Assembly (NCBI RefSeq): GCF_947501665.1
Contig: NZ_CANMWS010000001.1
Location: 62,001 to 126,000, forward strand
Source: an uncultured Shewanella sp.
Lineage (GTDB): Bacteria; Pseudomonadota; Gammaproteobacteria; Enterobacterales; Shewanellaceae
Length of the DNA stretch: 64,000 nucleotides
Direction: 5' to 3'
Shown here: piece by piece, positions 1 to 8,030 of the stretch
Layout of the letters: every line of letters begins with the position of its first letter
Numbering within the stretch: the first letter of the stretch is position 1
The notes under the pieces: generated by a model
Told to the model about the DNA's origin: nothing
The model's input: the letters and a program-made list of their open reading frames with translations, nothing else
The model's database searches: none
Made by a program: the position numbers and the translations under genes

Positions 1-264
1 GTGAGCCGAATGGCTTGGCTGTTTGCTTCGGCTTTAATGTTGGCTCTTCCGGCTATTTTAGCCATGCTTATGGTGAATGTGACCTTTGGTGTATTAAGCC
101 GAGCGGCTCCTTCATTAAACGTATTTGCCTTAGGCTTCCCAATGTCTATGTTGATGGGATTGTTATGTGTGATGTTCTCATTTACAGGGTTACCGAGCCG
201 CTACAGTGAGCTTTGTTTAGAAGCTTTATCGGCCATGTATGGCTTTATTGGTGGCACAGCATGA
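1..264 (+). CDS. fliR: Flagellar export apparatus protein FliR, C-terminal part
   Basis: This is the 3' end of a gene cut by the window edge. The visible 87 residues are strongly hydrophobic, with about two membrane segments, and end in an alanine- and glycine-rich tail like FliR of the flagellar type III export gate. The assignment rests mostly on position: flhB follows 76 bp downstream and flhA follows that, the usual fliR-flhB-flhA order. FliR sits with FliP and FliQ in the inner-membrane export gate at the base of the basal body. The true start lies outside the window, so the GTG at position 1 should not be taken as the start. Confidence 0.75.
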   Translation: MSRMAWLFASALMLALPAILAMLMVNVTFGVLSRAAPSLNVFALGFPMSMLMGLLCVMFSFTGLPSRYSELCLEALSAMYGFIGGTA

Positions 265-340
265 GCGGTGCATGTGTGACTTTCAACCGAATGATAAATA
301 ATGATTTTGTGAGTCATAAAATTGATATCAGGGAGGAAGT

Positions 341-1471
341 ATGAGTAAAAATACAGGTCAAGATAAAACAGAAAAAGCCACTCCCCAGAAACTGAAGAAA
401 GCCCGTCAAGAAGGGCAAGTGCCTCGCTCGAAAGACTTAGCGTCCTCCTCATTGATTATTGGTTGTTCATTAATGCTTATCGCCAGCGCCTCTTGGTTTG
501 GTGATCGCGTGGCAAAACTCACGCAAATGAACATGGATATCACTAAGGCTGAATTGGATAAGCCGGGCATGTTATTACAACACTTAGGGGCCACGTTGGT
601 TGAAATGCTCAATATTTTGACGCCACTTTTTATTATGGTGGCAGTGATTGCCATGGTGGCAGGTGCTTTGCCTGGCGGTCCAGTGTTTAGTTTTAAAAAT
701 GTTGAATTTAAATACAGCCGCATTGATCCCATTCCGGGTATGGGGAGAATGATTTCCGCCAAGTCTTTTGTGGAATTGATTAAATCAGTACTGAAAATCA
801 CTTTACTGATCGGCATTATGTGGTCATTTCTCAGTAGTCACTTACAAATTTTATTGAGCTATAGTCAGTTGCCCATCGATGAGGCGGTGTCTAAAGGCAT
901 AAGTATGCTGTCAGAAGGTATGCTGTATTTAGGAGTGGGCTTACTTTTTATTACTTTTATTGATGTGCCGTATCAATATTGGCAACACCATAAAGATTTA
1001 AAAATGTCTCGTCAAGATGTGAAAGATGAGCATAAACAGCAAGAAGGTAAGCCTGAAGTTAAGCAAAAAATCAGGCAATTACAACAGCGTATTGGCCGCT
1101 CTCGTGCTGATGTGGCCATACCACAGGCGGATGTGTTATTGGTGAATCCAACCCATTATGCTGTGGCACTTAAATACGATACCAGTAAGGCCGATGCCCC
1201 CTATGTATTGACTAAAGGTGTGGATGAACTGGCGCTTTATATGCGCCAACTTGCCACTAAAAATGATGTTGAAATTATTGAACTGCCGCCACTGACTCGA
1301 GCGATTTATTACTCGACGCAAGTTGAACAACAGATCCCATCGGCCTTGTTTATCGCCATTGCACATGTACTCAGTTATGTTTTACAAATTAAGGCGGCTC
1401 GCCAAGGAAAACAACAAAAACCGGCCCCCTTACCTCACTTTTTCATTCCGCAACATTTGCGACACGATTAA
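341..1471 (+). CDS. flhB: Flagellar export switch protein FlhB
   Basis: The protein has 376 aa, a normal FlhB length. The N-terminus is basic and followed by about four membrane segments (roughly residues 33-52, 90-110, 145-168, 190-210). The cytoplasmic domain carries the autocleavage motif NPTH at 269-272 inside the sequence LLVNPTHYAVAL. In this family cleavage between Asn and Pro changes export from rod/hook to filament substrates. The start is supported by a strong ribosome binding site, GGGAGGAAG, just upstream. It lies between fliR and flhA in one operon. The C-terminal tail after residue 350 is rich in Lys and Gln and ends in a Pro-rich segment. Confidence 0.93.
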   Translation: MSKNTGQDKTEKATPQKLKKARQEGQVPRSKDLASSSLIIGCSLMLIASASWFGDRVAKLTQMNMDITKAELDKPGMLLQHLGATLVEMLNILTPLFIMVAVIAMVAGALPGGPVFSFKNVEFKYSRIDPIPGMGRMISAKSFVELIKSVLKITLLIGIMWSFLSSHLQILLSYSQLPIDEAVSKGISMLSEGMLYLGVGLLFITFIDVPYQYWQHHKDLKMSRQDVKDEHKQQEGKPEVKQKIRQLQQRIGRSRADVAIPQADVLLVNPTHYAVALKYDTSKADAPYVLTKGVDELALYMRQLATKNDVEIIELPPLTRAIYYSTQVEQQIPSALFIAIAHVLSYVLQIKAARQGKQQKPAPLPHFFIPQHLRHD

Positions 1472-1486
1472 AGGATACTCTACTTC

Positions 1487-3568
1487 ATGAATTGGTTCTC
1501 GCGCACATTTGCTGGCAATCGCGCTTCTGTCGGCATCCCTATTATGTTGTTGGCTTTGCTTGCCATGATTATTTTGCCGCTGCCACCTTGGTTGTTGGAT
1601 ATTTTCTTCACTTTTAATATTGTGTTAGCGATCATGGTGTTGTTGGTGTCTGTCTCTATCAGGCGACCATTGGAATTCTCAGTGTTTCCAACACTTTTGT
1701 TATTAGCAACCTTAATGCGTTTGACTCTGAATGTTGCTTCGACAAGGGTGGTATTGATTGAAGGTCATCAAGGCGGCGATGCGGCGGGCCGAGTGATCCA
1801 AGCCTTTGGTGAGGTGGTGATCAACGGTAACTATGTTGTGGGTGCGGTGATTTTCCTTATTTTAATGATCATTAATTTTGTGGTGATCACTAAAGGGGGG
1901 GAGCGGATCTCTGAAGTGTCGGCTCGTTTCACTCTGGATGCTTTACCCGGTAAGCAGATGGCCATTGATGCCGATCTCAATACGGGGGTACTCACTCAAG
2001 AACAAGCGCGTGAACGCCGACAAGAAGTGGCACGAGAAGCCGACTTTTATGGCTCGATGGACGGCGCGTCAAAATTTGTTCGTGGTGATGCGATTGCCGG
2101 GTTATTAATTTTAGCAATTAACATGATTGGTGGTGTGTTAATTGGTGTGTTCATGCACGATTTAACCGCAGCTGATGCCTTTAAGACTTACGCATTATTA
2201 ACCATTGGTGATGGTTTAGTGGCGCAAATCCCGTCACTATTGTTAGCGACAGCGGCAGCCATTATTGTGACCCGTGTGTCTGATGCAGAAGAAATGCCTG
2301 CACAGTTGACTCGTCAATTATTGGCTAATCCAAAAACCTTGATGATTGCATCAGCAGTGATGACCATCTTAGGTTTAGTGCCGGGCATGCCCGCGTTTGT
2401 CTTTCTGTCTTTTGCGGCGGTATTAGCCTTTGCGGCTTGGAAGCAAAGTAAAGTCGTGCCTATTCAGCCTGAAACCCAAGTTGAAGCACAGATAGAAAAA
2501 AATCTCTCTGAGCCATCGGCGCCCAGTTGGGATGCGCTACCTTTTACCGACTTAATTGAAGTGCGTTTAGGTTACCGTTTAGTGCATTTAGTCGAGCGCA
2601 GTAAAGGGGCCGAATTACAAAAGCGGTTAACGGGGATCAGGCGAACGCTTTCTGAACAAGCTGGCTTTTTACTGTCTGAGGTCAGAGTGCGTGATAATTT
2701 GTCCTTGGCGCCTAATGCGTATCAGATCAATTTATTGGGTAATCCTGTGGTGACAGCCGAGCTTGAGCCAGAACATTTAATGGCGATAAAGAGTGGCCCT
2801 GTGCATGGTAATATCGATGGGATTATCACTAAAGAGCCTGCTTATCAAATGGATGCGACGTGGATCGAGCCAGAGCTTAAATCAAAAGCACTGAATTTAG
2901 GTTATTCTGTGGTGGATAACGCCACCGTGATCGCGACTCACGTCAGTAAGCTTATTCGTGAGTCTCTACCGGATCTGCTGCAGCACGATGATGTGATTGC
3001 ATTAAGCGATCGCTTATCTAAGCAGTCACCTAAATTGGCCGAGTCACTCAATAGCGCATTAACGCCTATTCAGTTGTTGAAGGTGTACCGCTTACTTTTA
3101 AAAGAGCAGGTCTCACTGAAAGACATTCGTACCATTGGCACGACGCTGCTTGATTGCAGTGAAAATAGTAAAGATCCCGTGTTGCTCGCGGCCGATGTTC
3201 GTTGCGCTTTGCGGAACAGTATCTTGCATTCAATTGCAGGTGATAAGTCGAGCCTCAACGTGATGACATTGGCGCCAGAGCTGGAGCAAACCTTAATGAC
3301 GGCACTGAATCAATCGCAGCAACAAGGCAAGGTATCACTTGACAGCTTTGCCATTGAGCCGCAGTTACTCGCTCAACTTCAGCAACGTATGCCACAGTTA
3401 TTGGCCGAGGCTAAGGAGCAAGGCCATAATCCGATGTTACTTGTGCCGCCACAATTAAGACCCATATTGGCACGTTACGCACTGGCGTTTGCTCGAGGCT
3501 TGCATGTGCTGTCATATAATGAAATTCCTGAAAGCCGAGAGTTAATGGTCGCAGGGCAATTGGGGTAA
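1487..3568 (+). CDS. flhA: Flagellar export gate protein FlhA
   Basis: The protein has 693 aa, typical for FlhA. The N-terminal half has about eight membrane helices. The FHIPEP signature region includes RLTLNVASTRVVL around residues 76-88 and the cytoplasmic loop with GGERISEVSARFTLDALPGK. The C-terminal half (from about 345) is the soluble domain that forms the nonameric ring and docks substrate-chaperone complexes. It begins 15 bp after flhB with an AAAGGA-type binding site. A rho-independent terminator follows at 3644-3677. In the main polar flagellar locus of Shewanella and Vibrio, flhF, flhG and fliA follow flhA. Their absence here suggests a secondary flagellar operon; that is inference. 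Confidence 0.93.
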   Translation: MNWFSRTFAGNRASVGIPIMLLALLAMIILPLPPWLLDIFFTFNIVLAIMVLLVSVSIRRPLEFSVFPTLLLLATLMRLTLNVASTRVVLIEGHQGGDAAGRVIQAFGEVVINGNYVVGAVIFLILMIINFVVITKGGERISEVSARFTLDALPGKQMAIDADLNTGVLTQEQARERRQEVAREADFYGSMDGASKFVRGDAIAGLLILAINMIGGVLIGVFMHDLTAADAFKTYALLTIGDGLVAQIPSLLLATAAAIIVTRVSDAEEMPAQLTRQLLANPKTLMIASAVMTILGLVPGMPAFVFLSFAAVLAFAAWKQSKVVPIQPETQVEAQIEKNLSEPSAPSWDALPFTDLIEVRLGYRLVHLVERSKGAELQKRLTGIRRTLSEQAGFLLSEVRVRDNLSLAPNAYQINLLGNPVVTAELEPEHLMAIKSGPVHGNIDGIITKEPAYQMDATWIEPELKSKALNLGYSVVDNATVIATHVSKLIRESLPDLLQHDDVIALSDRLSKQSPKLAESLNSALTPIQLLKVYRLLLKEQVSLKDIRTIGTTLLDCSENSKDPVLLAADVRCALRNSILHSIAGDKSSLNVMTLAPELEQTLMTALNQSQQQGKVSLDSFAIEPQLLAQLQQRMPQLLAEAKEQGHNPMLLVPPQLRPILARYALAFARGLHVLSYNEIPESRELMVAGQLG

Positions 3569-3643
3569 GCTTATTTTCATGGGCTATGAATTTTGAGCTA
3601 TCCATTGCAATGTGAATTCGGTGATTGACTGAATCAATTTAGA

Positions 3644-3677
3644 GCCTTATTTGTTTATTCAAATAGGGCCTTTTTTT
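3644..3677 (+). terminator. Rho-independent terminator after flhA
   Basis: A 10-bp stem (GCCTTATTTG with CAAATAGGGC, one T-G wobble) has a 6-nt loop and is followed by seven T residues. It lies about 75 bp after the flhA stop and marks the end of the flagellar operon. Confidence 0.8.
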
Positions 3678-3837
3678 GTGGGTTGTTTTGGCTAATCAAA
3701 GGGTTTTAGTTTCAAATAGTGATTGTAGATGATGATCTTGTTTTTAAATAAAGGCGGTGACGTTTTATTATTGCTATTTAAATTTATCGGATATTGATTA
3801 AGTGTACTTGTTCGCTGAACCTTGATGGAAATGAATT

Positions 3838-3938
3838 GCCTGCCGCAGGCTAAGGTCGTGGATTCCCATCCATACTGGGGCTTGTACATATTAAGCTTCG
3901 CTTAATGGAAGGTCGTGAGTTCCCACTCACATGGGGCC
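3838..3938 (+). repeat. Two tandem copies of a REP-like double-hairpin repeat
   Basis: Unit 1 (3838-3880) and unit 2 (3891-3936) share one plan: a variable hairpin, then AAGGTCGTG, then a second stem with loop TCCC, then TGGGG. First hairpins: GCCTGC-C-GCAGGC (3838-3850) and TTAAGC-TTC-GCTTAA (3891-3905). Second hairpins: GTGGAT-TCCC-ATCCAT (3858-3873, outer pair G-T) and GTGAGT-TCCC-ACTCAC (3915-3930). The stem sequences differ between units but pairing is kept, so the fold appears to be under selection. A further 7-bp stem (AGGGGAT/ATCCCCT, 3942-3963) follows. Extragenic REP elements fit this pattern; no transposase gene is nearby. Confidence 0.6.
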
Positions 3939-3963
3939 AAAAGGGGATCTACAGCAATCCCCT

Positions 3964-4344
3964 CTTGGATCACCTTGCTGCTCCAGACGAAGTTAAGCAC
4001 CTCACTATTTTATTTACAGTCATTGCTATCGCCTCATATTCGTCGTCCTGACTCAACTAAGGCTATCTCGGCTTCCGTGCCTCGCTCACGCGATGACTGA
4101 TAAAATACTTCCGGTAACTTCGATGGGGATCCTTAGAAGCAAAAACAGGATGATTTTTTGAAGTTGTGTTTTGATTGTTCTATTTCATCTATGGTTAAGA
4201 AAGTTAAAACGGTAAAAGATTGCATGATGGGTTCATACGACGAAAAAACATCAGGAACACGTACCGTTAGGGTGGCTTGAGGCCTATTTTCCGCGTGTGT
4301 TAAGGCTGATACCTACAACGAATCTTATGGTAAAAAAGTGCTTA
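3964..4344. other. Non-coding or degenerate stretch after the hairpin repeat
   Basis: No convincing gene is present. A 61-codon open frame at 3915-4100 runs through the hairpin repeat and looks spurious. A 29-codon open frame at 4191-4280 (MVKKVKTVKDC start) lacks a good ribosome binding site and may be a decayed fragment. This stretch probably marks the boundary between the flagellar operon and the accessory patch. Confidence 0.4.
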
Positions 4345-5415
4345 CTACTCTGTTCCACTGTATTTTATACCTGTTAACGATTCATATTTTTTGATCAATT
4401 CGGCTCTGTATGATGCAGACCAACGCTCTGATTCATAAACCCGTTCAAAATGTATACTTGGCTGAGATGTAATTTTATCTATGTAACATACAATATCTTT
4501 AGGTAAAAAATTATTAAAGCTATCTAAGGTTCCAGTTTGTTGAACTTTAATTGATTTACGCAGCACAGTGTTAAAAACCTTATCACCACTAACAAACATC
4601 CCCTCTTGATTTGATTCTCTCTCAGTCCACATCCTAAAGTATCGATTCAGATTATAGAGATCCCACGTCATATTAAACACGCTACGTTGTTTTGAATCCG
4701 CATTATCAGACTGCTTGTATTTCATCATTCGTCTCATCGGATTCTCACTAAAATAAATAGCAGCAAATGTTATACCAACAAGGGATAATCGAAATTCAGC
4801 GATCATCCACTCAACCACTTTTTTGAACTTTTCCACCCTAGATATATTTGAAATATTAGATATATATACTATATAAATGACAATCAGATATAGCGAATCC
4901 CACTCAATTAGCCGCCTATACTTAGTAAGATTTTCTTTGGTGGCTATAGGATCTCTTAAATAAGAAGTTTGAGGGGTTATAGTATCACTATCACCTAAAG
5001 CAAATAACACTAGTGATGAATTATCAGTATTGTTTATTCGATGAAAAATATCTAAATCAGATATTGCTTCATCTAGAACACCCTCATCATTTCTGTAGTT
5101 AATTTTCTCATACACCGCAAATGTTGGGTCTAACTCAATTTCTGCTAACTGACAGAATACAACTAGTGCTATTGCGTCTCTAAATTCATCTTTGGGCTTA
5201 TCTTTCTTAAATGCATTTAAAATAAATTGATATATATTCAAATCTAAATATATAGTGTAAGTAACCCCATTAATTTGCTTGTTATATAGATAGTTAGAGA
5301 AATTATAGATCTCAAAATCATCAACATTATTAAAGTTGTGAACAAGCCAGTTCCTCTTCATCAAATTTTCAACAATCTTTTCCAAGTAACTTGGGTAAGT
5401 ATATAAAACATCCAT
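4345..5415 (-). CDS. Uncharacterised protein, possible PIN-like nuclease
   Basis: The protein has 356 aa, no membrane segment and AT-rich coding unlike its flanks. I do not recognise the family. Several short motifs resemble the order of acidic motifs in PIN-type nucleases: TIYLDLNIYQFIL (54-66, D58), an acidic helix around QLAEIELD (89-96) and E103, WDLYNLNRYF (251-260, D252), and MFVSGDKVFNTVL (273-285, D278), the last like the hhTxDxxF strand of PIN domains. If correct, D58, E92 or E94, D252 and D278 would bind the metal. It is the last gene of three in one orientation (Yip1-like, small membrane protein, this gene). A defence or toxin role is speculation from context and fold guess only. 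Confidence 0.45.
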   Translation of the reverse strand: MDVLYTYPSYLEKIVENLMKRNWLVHNFNNVDDFEIYNFSNYLYNKQINGVTYTIYLDLNIYQFILNAFKKDKPKDEFRDAIALVVFCQLAEIELDPTFAVYEKINYRNDEGVLDEAISDLDIFHRINNTDNSSLVLFALGDSDTITPQTSYLRDPIATKENLTKYRRLIEWDSLYLIVIYIVYISNISNISRVEKFKKVVEWMIAEFRLSLVGITFAAIYFSENPMRRMMKYKQSDNADSKQRSVFNMTWDLYNLNRYFRMWTERESNQEGMFVSGDKVFNTVLRKSIKVQQTGTLDSFNNFLPKDIVCYIDKITSQPSIHFERVYESERWSASYRAELIKKYESLTGIKYSGTE

Positions 5416-5503
5416 TATTTCATATCCAAAATATACTCTAACAACATGTAAAATAACAATAAATAATGATTTATTGTTATTTATTCAATCTTATGCCAGT
5501 ACC

Positions 5504-5896
5504 TCATTTTTGGTTACTTTTTATCTCAACTATGTCTAAAGCCTTTTTGATTTCAGTCGATATTTCCACGTTGTTAATATGTATTTTTTCTTCAATAGAA
5601 ACGCTAATTTGAATCACACGTCCTTCTTTTTTGGCCTTATCTTTAGCTAAAAAAATTTTATCAAACAATTTAATGAGGTAATGAACACTTAAACCAGCAA
5701 CGACACCACTACCAATTGAAATGATAACTTGTGTTACTTCAGGAGAAGAAAAACCTTCACTGACACTAAGATATAATCCTTTTTCTGAAAAAAACTTCTC
5801 TTCCTCAGAACGAATTTCCTGAAAATATTCTCGGCCTAGCCCAACAACTTTTATATCAAAAGACTGTAAATCTAATTCATTCATCCATGACCTCAT
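5504..5896 (-). CDS. Small one-helix membrane protein, unknown
   Basis: The protein has 130 aa, or 126 if it starts at Met5. It has an acidic N-terminal part, one hydrophobic segment at about 56-78 (VIISIGSGVVAGLSVHYLI) and a charged C-terminal part with alternating hydrophobic residues like a beta-rich domain. This layout, a short N-part, a glycine-containing helix and a small C-domain, resembles small partner proteins seen in bacterial conflict systems, but I cannot name the family. It lies 88 bp upstream of the PIN-like candidate and 47 bp downstream of the Yip1-like gene on the same strand, so the three may be co-transcribed. Confidence 0.5.
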   Translation of the reverse strand: MRSWMNELDLQSFDIKVVGLGREYFQEIRSEEEKFFSEKGLYLSVSEGFSSPEVTQVIISIGSGVVAGLSVHYLIKLFDKIFLAKDKAKKEGRVIQISVSIEEKIHINNVEISTEIKKALDIVEIKSNQK

Positions 5897-5943
5897 ATTG
5901 TACGCCTACACTGATTTATTCATAAAAAAACCAATTATCTTAG

Positions 5944-6639
5944 CTATTTATTAAGGCTGAAAGCATTTAATAAAACATGGATAACAGGCCTTTGAATCCA
6001 ATAAACACCTAAAGATATCAACCACATAGTTAAACCGCTAGATAGTAAGGCACGCATAAAACCAAAGTTATGCACTGTTTTTAACAAAAGAAATAATACA
6101 CATACAAACCAAATATAACCTACGCCAACAAGCAACTCAGAAACAAGAAGATAAGGGTTTGAATTAATAGCCAAAGTCATATTTTCAACCGTTGATGGTG
6201 TTAATGCCCCAGCAAGAAGCTCCTTATCACGTACGATTCTGGTCGGTATCTCAAGTAACTTAATTAAGACCAATAAGGGTGATACGTATAAAAAAGCAGA
6301 TATAGTTCTGAGAACTCCCCCTCTTCCGAAAAATATTCTAGCGGATATATATGTAATTAATGAATAAATAACAAGTAAAATGATGTTTATAAAAACATCT
6401 AAAGTTAAAAGTAAACTTTCCACTTCAACATGATTTGTCTTGAAAGAAGGGATGCTTAATAGTGTTATTAAAAACGAAATGACAGCAGAAAACGATAGAG
6501 CCTTTAAGAAAGTGCTTTGATGATTATCTATAGAGCTAAATAACTCTTTAGGCCTACTAATCAAAAGGCCAATTACTCTTGGAAATCGATTAAATTCACT
6601 AATGACTTTTGATGTTATTACTTTAAATATAGCTTCCAT
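5944..6639 (-). CDS. Yip1-family integral membrane protein
   Basis: The protein has 231 aa. A basic N-terminal region (about 1-30) is followed by the PKELF type segment near the first helix. It has five probable membrane helices (about 45-63, 80-105, 130-150, 168-190, 197-220). The ISAFLYVSPLLVLIKL segment is typical of Yip1-domain proteins. Bacterial Yip1 proteins are poorly characterised. It appears to be the first gene of the AT-rich three-gene cluster; 600 bp with no gene lie upstream. Function unknown. Confidence 0.6.
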   Translation of the reverse strand: MEAIFKVITSKVISEFNRFPRVIGLLISRPKELFSSIDNHQSTFLKALSFSAVISFLITLLSIPSFKTNHVEVESLLLTLDVFINIILLVIYSLITYISARIFFGRGGVLRTISAFLYVSPLLVLIKLLEIPTRIVRDKELLAGALTPSTVENMTLAINSNPYLLVSELLVGVGYIWFVCVLFLLLKTVHNFGFMRALLSSGLTMWLISLGVYWIQRPVIHVLLNAFSLNK

Positions 6640-7192
6640 AGCTTCCTGTTTTTATCAATAACCGTAACTTCTCCATCTTGACACCAAATTGATTAAATTT
6701 AACCAATTACCACTTAACATATCATCTTTAAAACGATGCACACAAATTAAGTTATGGTTAAGGCACGAAAACAGCGCCTAGGCATGGCTTAAGTCCTCAA
6801 TTAGACGATCTAATAAACCTAAACGAATACTTTTAGTATGAAACAAGGGGCATATGATTTAACTCATTTAATTTTAAGCAGTTAATCTACCAACAAAGCT
6901 AAGTGCAACCCATCACCCATTTGTACTAAATGACCCAGCCTAGGTCACAATTTATATAACCCTAACTATCACAATCAGTGAATAAAAATAAAGCCAAATC
7001 GAAGCTGTGTGCAGTGTTTGCTTTTTAGACCCTTTATTAAAGCCAAGCTAATTATTCGATAATATATTAATGAAGATTATTATGTTGATGAGCGAGAGAA
7101 CAGGTGAATATGGCGACGCCATAAGCTAATGAAGGAAAAGCTGAACAGGCCTTTAGATAAGGATATAACAGGGGATTTTCTATGGACATTTA
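6640..7192. other. Intergenic region, no gene seen
   Basis: This AT-rich stretch lies between the Yip1-like gene and higA. Small inverted repeats are visible: TGACC/GGTCA at 6931-6947 and a near-perfect 15-nt palindrome TATGGCGACGCCATA at 7109-7123. A 13-codon frame beginning ATGAGCGAGAGA spans that palindrome but has no clear ribosome binding site. No transposase remnant was recognised. Confidence 0.4.
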
Positions 7193-7237
7193 CGCTTCAG
7201 CTTACGACGAAGGTATGTCGTCCGTCATTCTGAAGCG
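7193..7237. terminator. Nested hairpin just downstream of higA
   Basis: The outer arms CGCTTCAG (7193-7200) and CTGAAGCG (7230-7237) match perfectly. An inner pair ACGAC (7204-7208) / GTCGT (7217-7221) stacks within. It starts 11 bp after the higA stop on the minus strand. It could end the higBA transcript, although no long T run is present, or it could be a boundary structure of the cassette. Confidence 0.4.
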
Positions 7238-7247
7238 GTATATTCTA

Positions 7248-7541
7248 TTAAGTCATTGCAAAGTCAATTTGATGTACTTTTGCTAAGTTGACATTCTGTT
7301 TTGCTTGCCAAAGATCATAGTGATCTTGCATGGATAGCCAGCTTTCAGGACTACGACCTAATGCCTTGGAAAGGCGCAATGCCATTTCAGGCGTTATGGC
7401 GCTTTTCGCTTTCAAAATTCGGCTTAAGGTCGAAGGAGAAACATCTAGCTGTTTTGCCACAAAGCGACAGCTATAGCCAAAAGGCGCCATGTAGACATCG
7501 GAAATAAATTCACCCGGATGCGGTGGATTATGCATATTCAT
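7248..7541 (-). CDS. higA: HigA-type antitoxin
   Basis: The protein has 97 aa. It opens with NPPHPGEFISDVYM, the typical start of HigA/VapI-type XRE antitoxins. The helix-turn-helix follows at about 24-60 (VAKQLDVSPSTLSRILKAKSAITPEMALRLSKAL as consecutive helices). It would neutralise the HigB ribonuclease and repress its own operon. The start overlaps the higB stop by one base (TAATG), so the two genes are translationally coupled, toxin first, as in higBA loci. The perfect palindrome at 7833-7848 is the likely operator. Confidence 0.88.
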   Translation of the reverse strand: MNMHNPPHPGEFISDVYMAPFGYSCRFVAKQLDVSPSTLSRILKAKSAITPEMALRLSKALGRSPESWLSMQDHYDLWQAKQNVNLAKVHQIDFAMT

Positions 7542-7819
7542 TAGTGATAATCCTCATAATTTAAGATAAAAGCGTTACCTTCTCTAAATTCAAAGGTCAC
7601 TCGCCAATTTCCATTGACTGTAATAGACCAAACTCCGTTACGTTTACCTTTTAACGGATGGAGTTTAAAACCGGGTAAATCAATATCGTCAATAATACTG
7701 GCAGTATCTATGGCTGCGAGTTGCATTCTGAGTCGTCGCTCATGCTTAGCTTGAATACCCGCTTTATTACCCGATTCAAAGAACCTTTTTAGCCCTTTAT
7801 GTTTAAATGATTTGATCAT
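7541..7819 (-). CDS. higB: HigB-type toxin, RelE superfamily mRNA interferase
   Basis: The protein has 92 aa starting MIKSFKHKGLKRFFESGNK, the classic HigB opening. It ends with NGNWRVTFEFREGNAFILNYEDYH, the conserved C-terminal part of this RelE-like family. HigB enzymes cut mRNA on the translating ribosome. The frame stays open to 7861, but the extra 14 codons would run through the operator palindrome and are not part of the family, so I place the start at 7819. The gene precedes higA and overlaps it by one base. Confidence 0.88.
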   Translation of the reverse strand: MIKSFKHKGLKRFFESGNKAGIQAKHERRLRMQLAAIDTASIIDDIDLPGFKLHPLKGKRNGVWSITVNGNWRVTFEFREGNAFILNYEDYH

Positions 7820-7832
7820 AAATAGATTGTAG

Positions 7833-7848
7833 CGTGTTGCGCAACACG
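7833..7848. promoter_or_regulatory. Palindromic operator of higBA
   Basis: CGTGTTGCGCAACACG is a perfect 16-bp palindrome centred 22 bp upstream of the higB start. Antitoxins of the HigA type bind such palindromes over their own promoter. Binding by this HigA is inferred from position and symmetry. Confidence 0.6.
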
Positions 7849-8030
7849 TGTCTATAGGCATAATGACTCTCTATAAAAGATGTTAAGCTTCAATTCACTG
7901 TAAACTAGCTAACAATCAGAGCGAGAATCATTTCGTCAAATAAACTAAATTGAAGGAGTGAGATTCAAGTCGATGCACACAAATAAAGAGATGCTAAGTT
8001 ATTGTAAGTATATTCACTTCATTAGTATAC

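Noticed and set aside
3692..3889. Minus-strand 65-codon open frame after flhA
   Set aside because: Composition is non-coding, and it runs into the hairpin repeat.
3942..4344. Degenerate transposase after the hairpin repeat
   Set aside because: Translations in all frames gave no transposase motif; the case rested only on the repeats.
7193..7237. attC-type integron site next to higBA
   Set aside because: The inverted repeat lacks the GTTRRRY and RYYYAAC core boxes, and no integrase gene is in the window.
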